Shown here in pieces: positions 1 to 7,239 of a stretch of DNA of 64,000 nucleotides. The notes beneath the pieces were generated by a model. That model had not been told where the DNA came from, made no database searches, and saw only the letters and a list, made by a program, of their open reading frames with translations. The translations under genes and the position numbers were made by a program. Every line of letters starts with the position of its first letter. The first letter of the stretch is position 1. This DNA comes from Nonomuraea sp. PA05 (lineage in GTDB: Bacteria > Actinomycetota > Actinomycetes > Streptosporangiales > Streptosporangiaceae): positions 1-64,000 of the forward strand of contig NZ_VSEY01000042.1 of NCBI RefSeq assembly GCF_008086045.1. Reading direction: 5' to 3'.

Positions 1-56
1 TCGGCGAGTATGAGGAAGATCTCCAAGTCCCGCCGCTCCACTTCGTGAACCTCCAT
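1..56 (-). CDS. LysR-family regulator, N-terminus only (runs off window)
   Basis: Reading the minus strand from an ATG at 56 gives MEVHEVERRDLEIFLILA and then leaves the window. 'VERRDLEIFLILAE' is the typical opening of an actinobacterial LysR regulator; the LysR gene at 15440 opens MERHEIETFLALSE. The true start could be the ATG or the in-frame GTG five codons later. It is divergent from the NmrA-like reductase at 118, the usual arrangement for a LysR protein controlling its neighbour. Only 18 residues are visible, so the family call rests on the motif alone. Confidence 0.6.
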   Translation of the reverse strand, partial: MEVHEVERRDLEIFLILA

Positions 57-117
57 GTTAACGATCGTTGCCGACACTCTCATTGTTGCCGATCCGGGCG
101 AACAGCATCGTTGAGGC

Positions 118-918
118 ATGACAAACATGACTCTTGTCCTTGGCGGAACCGGCAAGACCGGGCGGCGCGTGGTCGAGCGGTTGACCGCGATGAACGTGCC
201 GGTCCGGATCGGCACCCGCTCGGGCGGTGTCCCCTTCGACTGGGCGGACCGCTCGACCTGGGCGCCCGCGCTCGACGGAACCCGCACCGCGTACGTCTCC
301 TACTACCCCGACCTGGCCGTGCCCGGCGCGACCGACGACATCGCGGCCTTCACCGAGCTGGCCGGCTCACGGCGGCTGGTGCTGCTGTCGGGCCGCGGCG
401 AGGAGGAGGCGCAGCAGTGCGAGAAGATCCTGGCCGCCTCCGCGGCCGAGTGGACCGTGGTGCGCTGCAGCTGGTTCAACCAGAACTTCAGCGAGGGCTA
501 CATGCTCGAACCCCTCCAGGAGGGACACGTCCACCTCCCGGCGGGTGAGGTGCCCGAGCCGTTCGTGGACGCCGACGACATCGCCGACGTGGCGGTCGCC
601 GCGCTCACCCGGGACGGGCACGCGGGCGAGGTCTACGAGCTGACCGGGCCAAGGCTGCTGACGTTCGCCCAGGCCACCGCCGAGATCGCCGCGGCCGCCG
701 GGCGCGAGATCGGCTACACGCGGATCCCGGTCGAGGCGTACGTGGAGCACGTGCCCGAGGACCTCGCCGGCTTCCTGACCTACTTGTTCACGACCGTGCT
801 CGACGGTCGCAACGCCTCGCTCGGCGACGGGGTCCAGCGCGCTCTGGGCCGGGAACCGCGCGACTTCGCCGACTACGCCCGGGAGACCGCGGCGACCGGG
901 ATCTGGCGCGCGCGATGA
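118..918 (+). CDS. NmrA-like NAD(P)-binding reductase / SDR
   Basis: 266 residues. The N-terminus has the Rossmann motif VLGGTGKTGRRV, the glycine-rich dinucleotide-binding loop of NmrA/atypical SDR proteins. The mid part (YVSYYPDLAVPG, RLVLLSGRG, WTVVRCSWFNQNF) and the later EPFVDADDIADVA match the NmrA/ergot-alkaloid-type NAD(P)H-binding family. There is no YxxxK catalytic pair, so it may be a redox sensor or quinone/azo-type reductase rather than a classical dehydrogenase. Its stop overlaps the next start (ATGA at 915), so the two genes are translationally coupled. The divergent LysR start at 56 is a plausible regulator. Substrate unknown. Confidence 0.8.
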   Translation: MTNMTLVLGGTGKTGRRVVERLTAMNVPVRIGTRSGGVPFDWADRSTWAPALDGTRTAYVSYYPDLAVPGATDDIAAFTELAGSRRLVLLSGRGEEEAQQCEKILAASAAEWTVVRCSWFNQNFSEGYMLEPLQEGHVHLPAGEVPEPFVDADDIADVAVAALTRDGHAGEVYELTGPRLLTFAQATAEIAAAAGREIGYTRIPVEAYVEHVPEDLAGFLTYLFTTVLDGRNASLGDGVQRALGREPRDFADYARETAATGIWRAR

Positions 919-1364
919 GATCAGCACCACTGCTCGGGGCCACCCTGGCCGCCGCCCTGATGGCCGGGCTGTTCGCCGGGTTCGCCTACGCGGTGATGCC
1001 GGGGCTGGCCGGCGCGGGTGACGCGACGTTCGTCGAGGCGATGAACCAGATCAACGTCGCCATCGTGAATCCGCTGTTCTTGCTGGTGTTCCTGGGCGGG
1101 CCGGTGCTCGGCCTGGTGGCGCTCGTCCTGGAGCGCCGCCGGGCGGTCGCGGTCGGGTTCGCGCTGTCGGTGGTGATGCTGCTGGTCACCATGGCGGCGA
1201 ACGTGCCGCTCAACGACGCGCTCGCGGCGGGCACGGTGACGCGGGCCGGGTTCGAGGGGCCGTGGGACACCTGGAACGTGGTGCGGGCGGTGGCCGGCAC
1301 CGGCTCGCTGGTGGCCTTCAGCTGGGCGCTGCTGACCAGAGGAAAGCCTCAGTTGAAAGGGTGA
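915..1364 (+). CDS. DUF1772 (anthrone-oxygenase-like) membrane protein
   Basis: 149 residues with four predicted membrane helices, at about residues 8-30, 50-70, 80-97 and 125-142. The pattern of GLFAGFAYAVMPGL near the start, NVPLNDAL in the loop and WDTWNVVRAVAG before the last helix is characteristic of the DUF1772 family. That family is linked to anthrone oxygenases in polyketide clusters but is also common beside NmrA-type reductases, as here. The ATG overlaps the upstream stop. Enzymatic activity is not shown by the sequence. Confidence 0.75.
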   Translation: MRSAPLLGATLAAALMAGLFAGFAYAVMPGLAGAGDATFVEAMNQINVAIVNPLFLLVFLGGPVLGLVALVLERRRAVAVGFALSVVMLLVTMAANVPLNDALAAGTVTRAGFEGPWDTWNVVRAVAGTGSLVAFSWALLTRGKPQLKG

Positions 1365-1546
1365 CCGCGAGCGCCCACTCGCACGACCGGCCTCGCACCG
1401 CCATCAGCACACCGAAACATTTCGAAATTAAAATTCCATGAGAATGGCGGATTGATAAATCTTCAACCCTTGAATTCGAAACGAAGGGGATGACAATGTT
1501 TCCTGGAAGATGTCAAGTTCCTTCGCCTTGAATTCCTGGAGGTTCT
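1365..1546. promoter_or_regulatory. AT-rich intergenic stretch ahead of the small secreted protein
   Basis: About 180 bases without a gene. 1418-1500 is markedly AT-rich against the flanks (for example ttcgaaattaaaattccatg), as expected for a promoter region. A clear GGAGG at 1537-1541 precedes the GTG at 1547. No specific operator could be identified. Confidence 0.35.
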
Positions 1547-1993
1547 GTGAGATCAATCCGACGTGCGGTCAGGCTGCTGCTGGGCGTCACCGCCGGCGTG
1601 GCACTGACGCTGACCTGCACCTTACCGGCCTCGGCCGCCACGACCGGGGCCACGTGGGAACTGCGCGACCTCGGGCAGCGCATGTGCGCGCCCGGCGGCC
1701 ATCCCAATACGTACTTCGTCGCGTACGTCTACGGAAAGTGGAAAGACAAGATCACCCTAGGCATCCGGAACCTGCCGCCCGGATCATACAGCAACGGCGG
1801 CGCCGTCTGGCCAGGAGAGAATTACGGCAACACCATCCTCGGATTCGTCCACGTATCCATCGCACCGGCCACGCCCGCCGTCTACGTCGCCGAACTGTGG
1901 GCCTCGGACGGAACCGTGGAGCAGACCAACCCCATCCGCATCAACATGCGGGAGGATTGCTGGTCACACGGGAACCCGGATATCTGGCCCTGA
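1547..1993 (+). CDS. Small secreted protein, unknown function
   Basis: 148 residues from GTG 1547, chosen for the ctggaggttct ribosome site. Residues 1-30 form a Sec signal peptide (RRAVRLLLGVTAGVALTL then ASA|A). The mature part of about 118 residues contains two cysteines (in QRMCAPGG and REDCWSHG) that could form one disulfide, and several aromatic residues, suggesting a compact beta-rich domain. No family is recognised. It stands alone, with an AT-rich promoter region upstream and a GC hairpin (2037-2054) downstream. Confidence 0.65.
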   Translation: MRSIRRAVRLLLGVTAGVALTLTCTLPASAATTGATWELRDLGQRMCAPGGHPNTYFVAYVYGKWKDKITLGIRNLPPGSYSNGGAVWPGENYGNTILGFVHVSIAPATPAVYVAELWASDGTVEQTNPIRINMREDCWSHGNPDIWP

Positions 1994-2036
1994 CAGTCAC
2001 GCCTTTCCACGCGAGGCAGGCAGCCGACCGGCCACC

Positions 2037-2054
2037 CGGACGGTGGACCGTCCG
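2037..2054 (+). terminator. Perfect GC hairpin downstream of the secreted protein gene
   Basis: cggacggt-gg-accgtccg is an 8-bp perfect inverted repeat 43 bases after the stop at 1993. There is no U-tract, so it would be a factor-assisted or stalling hairpin if it works as a terminator. It could equally be a protein-binding palindrome. Confidence 0.35.
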
Positions 2055-2222
2055 TCGACGGCTGAGCGTCGGTGGTACCTCTTCCTGATCGCGTCCTTGG
2101 CCGGGGTCAGGAAGAGGCTCGTGTTCGAGGTCCACGCTCACCGTCTCTCGACTCTGTGTTGCCTCTTCGGCGTAACCGCTGGCTGAGCTTTCACTCTGGC
2201 CGATGGGCAGCATCCGTCCGCG

Positions 2223-2345
2223 TCACAAGGCTCTCGTCGGGTGAGTGATGCCGTTGGCGGCATGCCAGGCTTTCCAGGTCTCGGGGCGGAGTCTGCCGCG
2301 GTCGGCGACCGGGAGTCCTTGTTCACGTCGCCGAAAGCCCGATTC
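2223..2345 (-). pseudogene. Fragment resembling an Lsr2 C-terminal DNA-binding domain
   Basis: On the minus strand one frame reads FRRREQGLPVADRGRLRPET, then WKAWHAANG, and ends at TGA 2223. This resembles the AT-hook-like Lsr2 C-terminal domain, where (V/D)SDRGRIP follows a W/R-rich helix. The frame is closed upstream by a stop, with no start or dimerisation domain, so at most it is a remnant. It lies in the gene-free stretch 1994-2570, where nothing else convincing was found. The similarity is judged by eye. Confidence 0.35.
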
Positions 2346-2570
2346 AGCGCTTCACCGCGACTTGACGGATGGCGGCCTCGGCGGCCGGAGCGCCCACCTA
2401 AGGTGACTGTCATCCTCATGCGGACCGAGCCCTCGACGCCCCCGAATCCACAGCACTCGCGAAGGAACAACTTACTGTCGTAGGTCACAGACCATGACCA
2501 CCGTCTGTCGTCGGTGAGTTCCTTCGGCGTCGGCCCGCCCCGCAGAAGAAGATCTCACCTGCCGGTCAGG

Positions 2571-3104
2571 TCATCCGGTGCCACCAGCACGGGGGTCGGC
2601 CAGCGTGGCCATCGTCTCGAGCAGCGTCGTGTAGACAGGTCCGGGCTCAGCGGATTCCTCCCAGCCCGGCTCCTCCCCGGCCACCGGCTCGGTTTCCGCC
2701 GCAGGAAAGAACAGCCACCACAGGTTGTGCCAGGGGTCGAGGAACCGGGCGATGCCGTACCCGCCGTAGAAGGCAGACACCGGAGTGACGACGGTCGCAC
2801 CGCGTTCGACCGCTCTGCGCATCGTCTCCTCGGGGTCGGCGACGTACACCTGGGTCAGGGCCGGGGTGAACGGCCAGCCGCCCTTGCGGTCAGCGACCAT
2901 GAGCAGCGAGTTGCCGATCTCGACTTCGGCGTGGATCAGCGTTCCGTCTCCGGCGTAGAAGTCAGGGGTGTGGGCTTCCCTCCGCTCGGTCGCATCGAAG
3001 ACAGCGATGAGGAAGTCGATGAAGGGCGCGGCTCCGTCAACGACAACGAATCCGTTGACGGTGTTCTCGCCCTGGGGTTCGGGATCTTGCTGGGTCATCT
3101 CCAT
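2571..3104 (-). CDS. VOC-family (glyoxalase/PhnB-like) protein
   Basis: 177 residues. VNGFVVVDGAAPFIDFLIAV at the start, HAEVEIGNSLLMVAD in the middle and YGIARFLDPWHNLWWL near residue 130 follow the beta-alpha-beta-beta-beta layout of the vicinal-oxygen-chelate fold (PhnB-like branch). The last 35 residues form an acidic, low-complexity tail outside the domain. A start at 3098 (second Met) is equally possible. Upstream of the ATG, TAGCCT lies 7 bases before the start, consistent with leaderless transcription. Substrate unknown; such proteins may be dioxygenases, isomerases or resistance proteins. Confidence 0.75.
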   Translation of the reverse strand: MEMTQQDPEPQGENTVNGFVVVDGAAPFIDFLIAVFDATERREAHTPDFYAGDGTLIHAEVEIGNSLLMVADRKGGWPFTPALTQVYVADPEETMRRAVERGATVVTPVSAFYGGYGIARFLDPWHNLWWLFFPAAETEPVAGEEPGWEESAEPGPVYTTLLETMATLADPRAGGTG

Positions 3105-3312
3105 GCCGTGAGGCTAGGGATGATTGCGGTCGGTTTGCTGCCGCAATAGCGGCCCGGGGGGCGCCCTGCCGGGTCCGGCTCGTTGGCCTGAACCGCCGCC
3201 ATGGTGGCCGCCACACTGGAGGAGGCGGCCGGGGGCAGCGCGGAAGGTGCCCGAGCCGGTGCTGCCAGCCGGGCATGTGGTCACGTGTCAGAGCGGCGAC
3301 AGGGTGTTTCTG

Positions 3313-3558
3313 TCAGGGGGTGAGGGCGCTGGTGAGATGGGCGGTGATGGCGTCGACGGTCTCCAGGTCCCAGGCTAGTTCGGCGTCGACGAGCAGGCCG
3401 AAGTGGTCTTCGATGTCGACGCTGAGGGTGAGGGCGAGAATCGAGTTAAGGCCGTAGGTCTGCAGGGGGGTGGCCGGGTCGATGAGGTCGGCGGGGAGGC
3501 TGAGGTAGTCGGCGATCTGGCGGATGAGCCAGGCGCGGATTTCGGTGTCGCTGGTCAC
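3313..3558 (-). CDS. Acyl carrier protein
   Basis: 81 residues from GTG 3558, which overlaps the stop of the preceding gene (GTGA). The motif LQTYGLNSILALTL contains the serine that receives 4'-phosphopantetheine. The surroundings (LPADLIDPATP before, FGLLVDAELAWDLETVDAITAHL after) are a standard ACP/PCP four-helix pattern. Asn replaces the usual Asp of the DSL motif, as in many stand-alone carriers next to fatty acyl-AMP ligases. It is the last gene of the coupled operon running down from 8285 and is the likely acceptor for acyl groups activated by the ligase at 5647-7239. Confidence 0.9.
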   Translation of the reverse strand: MTSDTEIRAWLIRQIADYLSLPADLIDPATPLQTYGLNSILALTLSVDIEDHFGLLVDAELAWDLETVDAITAHLTSALTP

Positions 3559-4100
3559 AGGATGGTCTCCCTCAGGGCGTCGTTCAGGGCGTCGTTCAGG
3601 GCGTCGGTCAGGGCGTCGGTCAGGGCGTCGGTCAGCGGTTCGGGCAGGGGGGCGCCGCGGCCGGTGCGGCGTTCGCCGAGGCGGTGCAGGCAGGCGGGAA
3701 GCCGGACGGGGTCGGCGGCCCAGTGGTCGGCGCACGCGCGCGAGGCCAGGGCCAGGAGGTGGTCCTGGGGGGCGTCCTCGCGGTCGAGGAGGTCGGGCAG
3801 CGCGCGCAGCCAGGCGCTGTAGGGCGCGTACTCGCCGTCGCGGAGGTAGCCGCGGGCTCCGAGCAGGACGCTGAGGTCGCGCATCGCCTCCCGGACGCAG
3901 CGGGCGGTCACCTGGCGGCGGGCGGCGTCCTCGATCGTGCGGGCGGTGACGGCGTCGACGATGAGCAGGTCGGTGTAGGCCCCGGCCAGCAGGGCGCGGG
4001 CGTGGGGAAGCTCGGCGACGGTCGTGCCGTACATCCGGCGGGTGCGGGCGAACCGGGCGGCGAGTGCCAGCGACTCGGCCAGGGCGGTGCGGGCCGTCAC
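3555..4100 (-). CDS. Acyl-CoA dehydrogenase C-terminal-domain-only protein
   Basis: 181 residues from GTG 4100, which overlaps the stop of the full-length dehydrogenase (GTGA). ALAESLALAARFARTRRMYG and LPHARALLAGAYTDLLI match the helical C-terminal domain of acyl-CoA dehydrogenases, including the Arg-rich FAD/dimer contact. The N-terminal and beta domains are absent, so it cannot be a complete flavoenzyme alone. It probably pairs with the product of 4097-5650 as a heteromer. The C-terminus is a DALTDALTDALNDALNDAL repeat encoded by a 12-bp minisatellite. Alternatively it is a relic of a duplicated dehydrogenase, but the tight coupling argues for a working subunit. Confidence 0.75.
   Translation of the reverse strand: MTARTALAESLALAARFARTRRMYGTTVAELPHARALLAGAYTDLLIVDAVTARTIEDAARRQVTARCVREAMRDLSVLLGARGYLRDGEYAPYSAWLRALPDLLDREDAPQDHLLALASRACADHWAADPVRLPACLHRLGERRTGRGAPLPEPLTDALTDALTDALNDALNDALRETIL
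3572..3631. repeat. 12-bp minisatellite, five units, inside the 3' end of a CDS
   Basis: Five back-to-back copies of tcagggcgtcg(t/g), at 3572, 3584, 3596, 3608 and 3620. The unit length keeps frame and encodes a repeated D-A-L-(T/N) peptide at the C-terminus of the dehydrogenase-domain protein. Such tracts change copy number by slippage without frameshift. Confidence 0.9.
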
Positions 4101-5650
4101 GGCAGCACCGTCAGGGGCCGGTCGGCGCGGGCCTTGGAGAGGAGGTCGTCCAGGAGGGCGCCGTCCAGTGCGGGGTCGGCGGGTGGCCGCAGGCCGAGCC
4201 TGGCCAGCGCCCGTCGCACCACCGCCAGTGGCCACTGTCCGCCGTCCCAGAGCGGCTCGGTGGGCGCCGCCGCCGTGGCCTGCCAGATCTCCAGGGCGGA
4301 CGCGGCGAGGGCGCAGTGCGCCAGGCGGGCGGCGCTGTGGAAGTGCGCGGCGGCCGGATGCCGCCGCACGCCGGGCAGCCGGGCCAGTTCGTCGGACGCC
4401 TGCTCGTGGAGCAGTTGTGCGGCCTGCGCGAGCGGGCCGGGTGGCAGCCGCCGGACGGTCTCGGGCAGGCGGGCCAGCAGTGACAGTCCGTTGCGTGACA
4501 GCGGCGTCAGATCGGCGAGGCGCGGGGCGGGTGGTGGCCGGTGCAGGTCGAGGGGGGCGCGGTCGGGGCAGGGCCGGGTGAGGGTGGGGAAGTGGTTGAT
4601 GATGGCCTGCAGATTGGTCACGGTGTTCCCGTCGAAGATGCCGACGATGGCGCTGTCGCGGGCGGCCTTGCGGAAATGCGGGTCTGCGGCGGCGCCGAGC
4701 GCGGCGGTCAGGGCGGAGACGGCGTCGTCGATCCAGGTCGGCACGGTGTACTTGGCGATGGCGCTGATCAGGGCGGCCTCGTCCGGCTGGGTCTGGAGCA
4801 TGCGGGCGGCGGCGAGGGTGAGCGCTTGGGCGCCGAGCAGGTCGGCGTAGGCGTCGCTGAGGATCTGGCGGGCGGCGGGTCGCTGCCGGGCGGCCAGGCG
4901 CAGTGCCTGTTCGCCGGTTCCGGTGGCGAATCCGCAGCACATGGTCCGGGTGATGGTGAGAGTCTTCAGCAGGGTGGGCATCCCGCTGCCGGACGGTCCG
5001 ATCCTGGCGGATTCGGGAACTTCGGCGCCGCGGAAGACGATGCCGGACAGGTCGAGCCCGCGGATTCCGTGGGTGGGCGTCCTGGGCAGATGGTCGTAGG
5101 TGGCCGGGTCGAGGGCGTGCTTGTCGACGATGATCAGGTCGAAGGCGTAGATGCCGGGCCTGGCCGAGGTGCGGGCCAGCATGATTACCATGTCGGATCG
5201 GGTGGCGTTGTTGATCGGCCATTTCTCGCCGTCCAGACGGTAGCGGCCCTGCCGGAGCGTCGCGGTCGCCTCGCCGGACAGCAGGTCGCCGCCGTGTGCG
5301 CGCTCGGAGATCCCCCAGGCGAGGGTGGTGCCCGCCAGGATGCGGTCGGCGAGCCGGGCCGCCTGCTGCTGCTCGCCGGCCAGCCAGACCGCGGCGGCGG
5401 CGCCGAAGGTGATGAAGTGGGCGGCCGCGACGGTCATGTCGGCCCGGGACACCTCGGTGTTGAAGCGGATGAGCTCCTCGTAGGAGGTGAACCGACCGCC
5501 GTGCGCCTGCGGGACGTACCACTGTGGCAGCCCCCAGCCGTCGAGGACGCGGCAGGCGGCGGCGGGGTACTCGGCGCGGTCGTCGCGGCCGAGCACCGCG
5601 GCGGGCGTGAACTCGCCGGACGCGGCCAGGTGCCGGGCCAGGCCGGTCAC
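4097..5650 (-). CDS. Acyl-CoA (acyl-ACP) dehydrogenase
   Basis: 517 residues from GTG 5650, overlapping the ligase stop (GTGA). The fold runs as expected: N-terminal helical domain, a middle beta domain (LAWGISERAHGGDLLSG in place of the usual T-E-x-x-GSD flavin motif, then YRLDGEKWPINNATRSD) and the C-terminal helical domain (ITRTMCCGFATGTGEQALRL, ILSDAYADLLGAQALTLAAA, GIFDGNTVTNLQAIINH). About 130 extra C-terminal residues are helical and of unknown role. With the ligase and carrier protein alongside, the likely job is alpha,beta-desaturation of a fatty acyl chain held on the ACP. The catalytic base cannot be assigned with confidence. Confidence 0.85.
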   Translation of the reverse strand: MTGLARHLAASGEFTPAAVLGRDDRAEYPAAACRVLDGWGLPQWYVPQAHGGRFTSYEELIRFNTEVSRADMTVAAAHFITFGAAAAVWLAGEQQQAARLADRILAGTTLAWGISERAHGGDLLSGEATATLRQGRYRLDGEKWPINNATRSDMVIMLARTSARPGIYAFDLIIVDKHALDPATYDHLPRTPTHGIRGLDLSGIVFRGAEVPESARIGPSGSGMPTLLKTLTITRTMCCGFATGTGEQALRLAARQRPAARQILSDAYADLLGAQALTLAAARMLQTQPDEAALISAIAKYTVPTWIDDAVSALTAALGAAADPHFRKAARDSAIVGIFDGNTVTNLQAIINHFPTLTRPCPDRAPLDLHRPPPAPRLADLTPLSRNGLSLLARLPETVRRLPPGPLAQAAQLLHEQASDELARLPGVRRHPAAAHFHSAARLAHCALAASALEIWQATAAAPTEPLWDGGQWPLAVVRRALARLGLRPPADPALDGALLDDLLSKARADRPLTVLP

Positions 5651-7239
5651 GCGCCCACCAGCTCACTGACCCCGGGCTGAAGTGCCTGGTGCAGGGGCCG
5701 GAGCTCCCCGCGAAGGAAGAGTTCGCGCATGTGGCGTCGCCTGACCTTTCCACTGGTGGTGCGCCGGATTGCGCCGCGGGTGAGCAGGACCAGGCTCACC
5801 GGCACCCCGAACTCCCTGCTCACCCGCCGCAGCACGCTCGCGGCGACGGCGTCGGGCGGCCCGTGGTGCAGCTCCTGTATCAGGACGACGTGCTCGGTGT
5901 CGGCCCGGCTCAGCCCGAACGCGGCGGCGGCCCCGGCGCCGGTGTGGGCCTCGTGGGCGGCGTGCTCCAGGTCCTGCGGGTAGAGGTTGCGGCCGTTGAC
6001 GATGATGAGGTCGCCGTGGCGTCCCGTGACGTACAGTTCGCCGTCCAGGCGGAAGCCCAGGTCGCCGGTGCGCAGGTAGGGGCCGTCGCCGTCGGAGGTG
6101 TGGGCGTGGAAGACCTCCTCGGTGGCCGCAGGGTTGCCGTGGTAGCCGCCGGCGACGCTGCTGCCGCTGAGCCAGATCTCACCGACCCGCCCGTCCGGGA
6201 GCGGGGCGTGGCTGCGCGGGTCGACGATCCGCATCTCCAGGTCGACCGGGCTGCCGCACGACACCAGCGGTGTTCCGGTGGCCGAGGGGACGGCCCGGTG
6301 CGATTCGAGGTGTTCGGTGGCGAAGCCGCGGACGGCCGCTCCACGGCTGCAGGAGGCCAGCAGGGTCGCTTCGGCCAGCCCGTAGCAGGGGTGCCAGGCG
6401 CCCGGATCGAACCCGGTGGCGGCGAAGCGCTGGGTGAAGGCGTCCAGCGTGGCCGGGCGTATCGGCTCGGCACCGGTGATCGCCACCGACAGGCCGGACA
6501 GATCGAGGCCGGCCAGTTGCTCGTCGGTGACGCGCCGCGCGGCCCACGCGTACCCGAAGTCGGGCGCGACGGTGAGCCCGGCCCGGGAGGAGGTCAGCAG
6601 CCGCAGCCAGCGCGCGGGGCGGGTGATGAAGGCGGCAGGCGAGCAGAACGTGAGGTCCGCCCCGAGGTAGAGGGCGGACAGGTGCAGCCCGACCAGCCCC
6701 ATGTCGTGGTGGTGCGGCAGCCACCCGACCATGCCTCGCCGGGCGGCGGGGCCGAAGAGCCGATCCAGCGTCGCCAGGTTGTGGTGCAGGGCGTCGTGGG
6801 TGACGGCGACGCCGCGCGGCTCGCTGGTGGAGCCGGAGGTGTACTGCAGGTAGGCGGTCTCGCCGGGGGCAGGAGGCGTCCAGCGGCCGAGGCCCGGGTC
6901 GGGCCCGCTGGGGACGGAGCCCGGCCCGAGAACCGCGGCGGCGCTCGCGTCGCGGCGGATCCGGTCCAGCCGGGCCTCGGCGAGGCGGGCCCCGGCGGGG
7001 TCGGGGACCGGGATGGCGAGGACTCCGGCGTACAGGCAGCCGAGGAAGGCGGCGGTGAACTCCGTGCCGGGCGGGTAGGCGAGCAGCACCGCACGGCCGG
7101 GCAGCCCCTGCTCGGTGAACCATCTTGCGGCTGCTCTGGCCTGGGCGGCGAGTTCGGCGTGGGTGATCCGGGCCGCGGGCCCGGTGTCGGGCTGGAAGGT
7201 GAAGGTCGCGGTCGCGCTGATCCGCTCGTGGAGGATCAT
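5647..7239 (-). CDS. Fatty acyl-AMP ligase (FAAL)
   Basis: 530 residues from ATG 7239, overlapping the stop of the SDR (ATGA). ANL-superfamily motifs in order: YLQYTSGSTSEPRGV (A3, ATP loop), GWLPHHHDMGLVG (FAAL-typical), HPCYGLAEATLLAS (A5), YLRTGDLGF (A7) and GDLIIVNGRNLYPQDLE (FAAL-type A8 hinge). These distinguish FAALs from CoA ligases: the acyl-adenylate is passed to a carrier protein instead of CoA. RRTTSGKVRRR near the end carries the catalytic lysine. The natural acceptor is the ACP four genes downstream. Longer upstream reading frames are unsupported; this start is fixed by the overlap. Confidence 0.92.
   Translation of the reverse strand: MILHERISATATFTFQPDTGPAARITHAELAAQARAAARWFTEQGLPGRAVLLAYPPGTEFTAAFLGCLYAGVLAIPVPDPAGARLAEARLDRIRRDASAAAVLGPGSVPSGPDPGLGRWTPPAPGETAYLQYTSGSTSEPRGVAVTHDALHHNLATLDRLFGPAARRGMVGWLPHHHDMGLVGLHLSALYLGADLTFCSPAAFITRPARWLRLLTSSRAGLTVAPDFGYAWAARRVTDEQLAGLDLSGLSVAITGAEPIRPATLDAFTQRFAATGFDPGAWHPCYGLAEATLLASCSRGAAVRGFATEHLESHRAVPSATGTPLVSCGSPVDLEMRIVDPRSHAPLPDGRVGEIWLSGSSVAGGYHGNPAATEEVFHAHTSDGDGPYLRTGDLGFRLDGELYVTGRHGDLIIVNGRNLYPQDLEHAAHEAHTGAGAAAAFGLSRADTEHVVLIQELHHGPPDAVAASVLRRVSREFGVPVSLVLLTRGAIRRTTSGKVRRRHMRELFLRGELRPLHQALQPGVSELVGA

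Noticed and set aside
2138-2488. Minus-strand 116-codon frame as a gene
   Set aside because: No ribosome site, no family likeness in that frame; the only recognisable peptide (Lsr2-like) is in another frame.
3572-3631. CRISPR array
   Set aside because: Contiguous 12-bp units without spacers, in frame inside a coding gene. No CRISPR array or cas gene was seen anywhere in the window.
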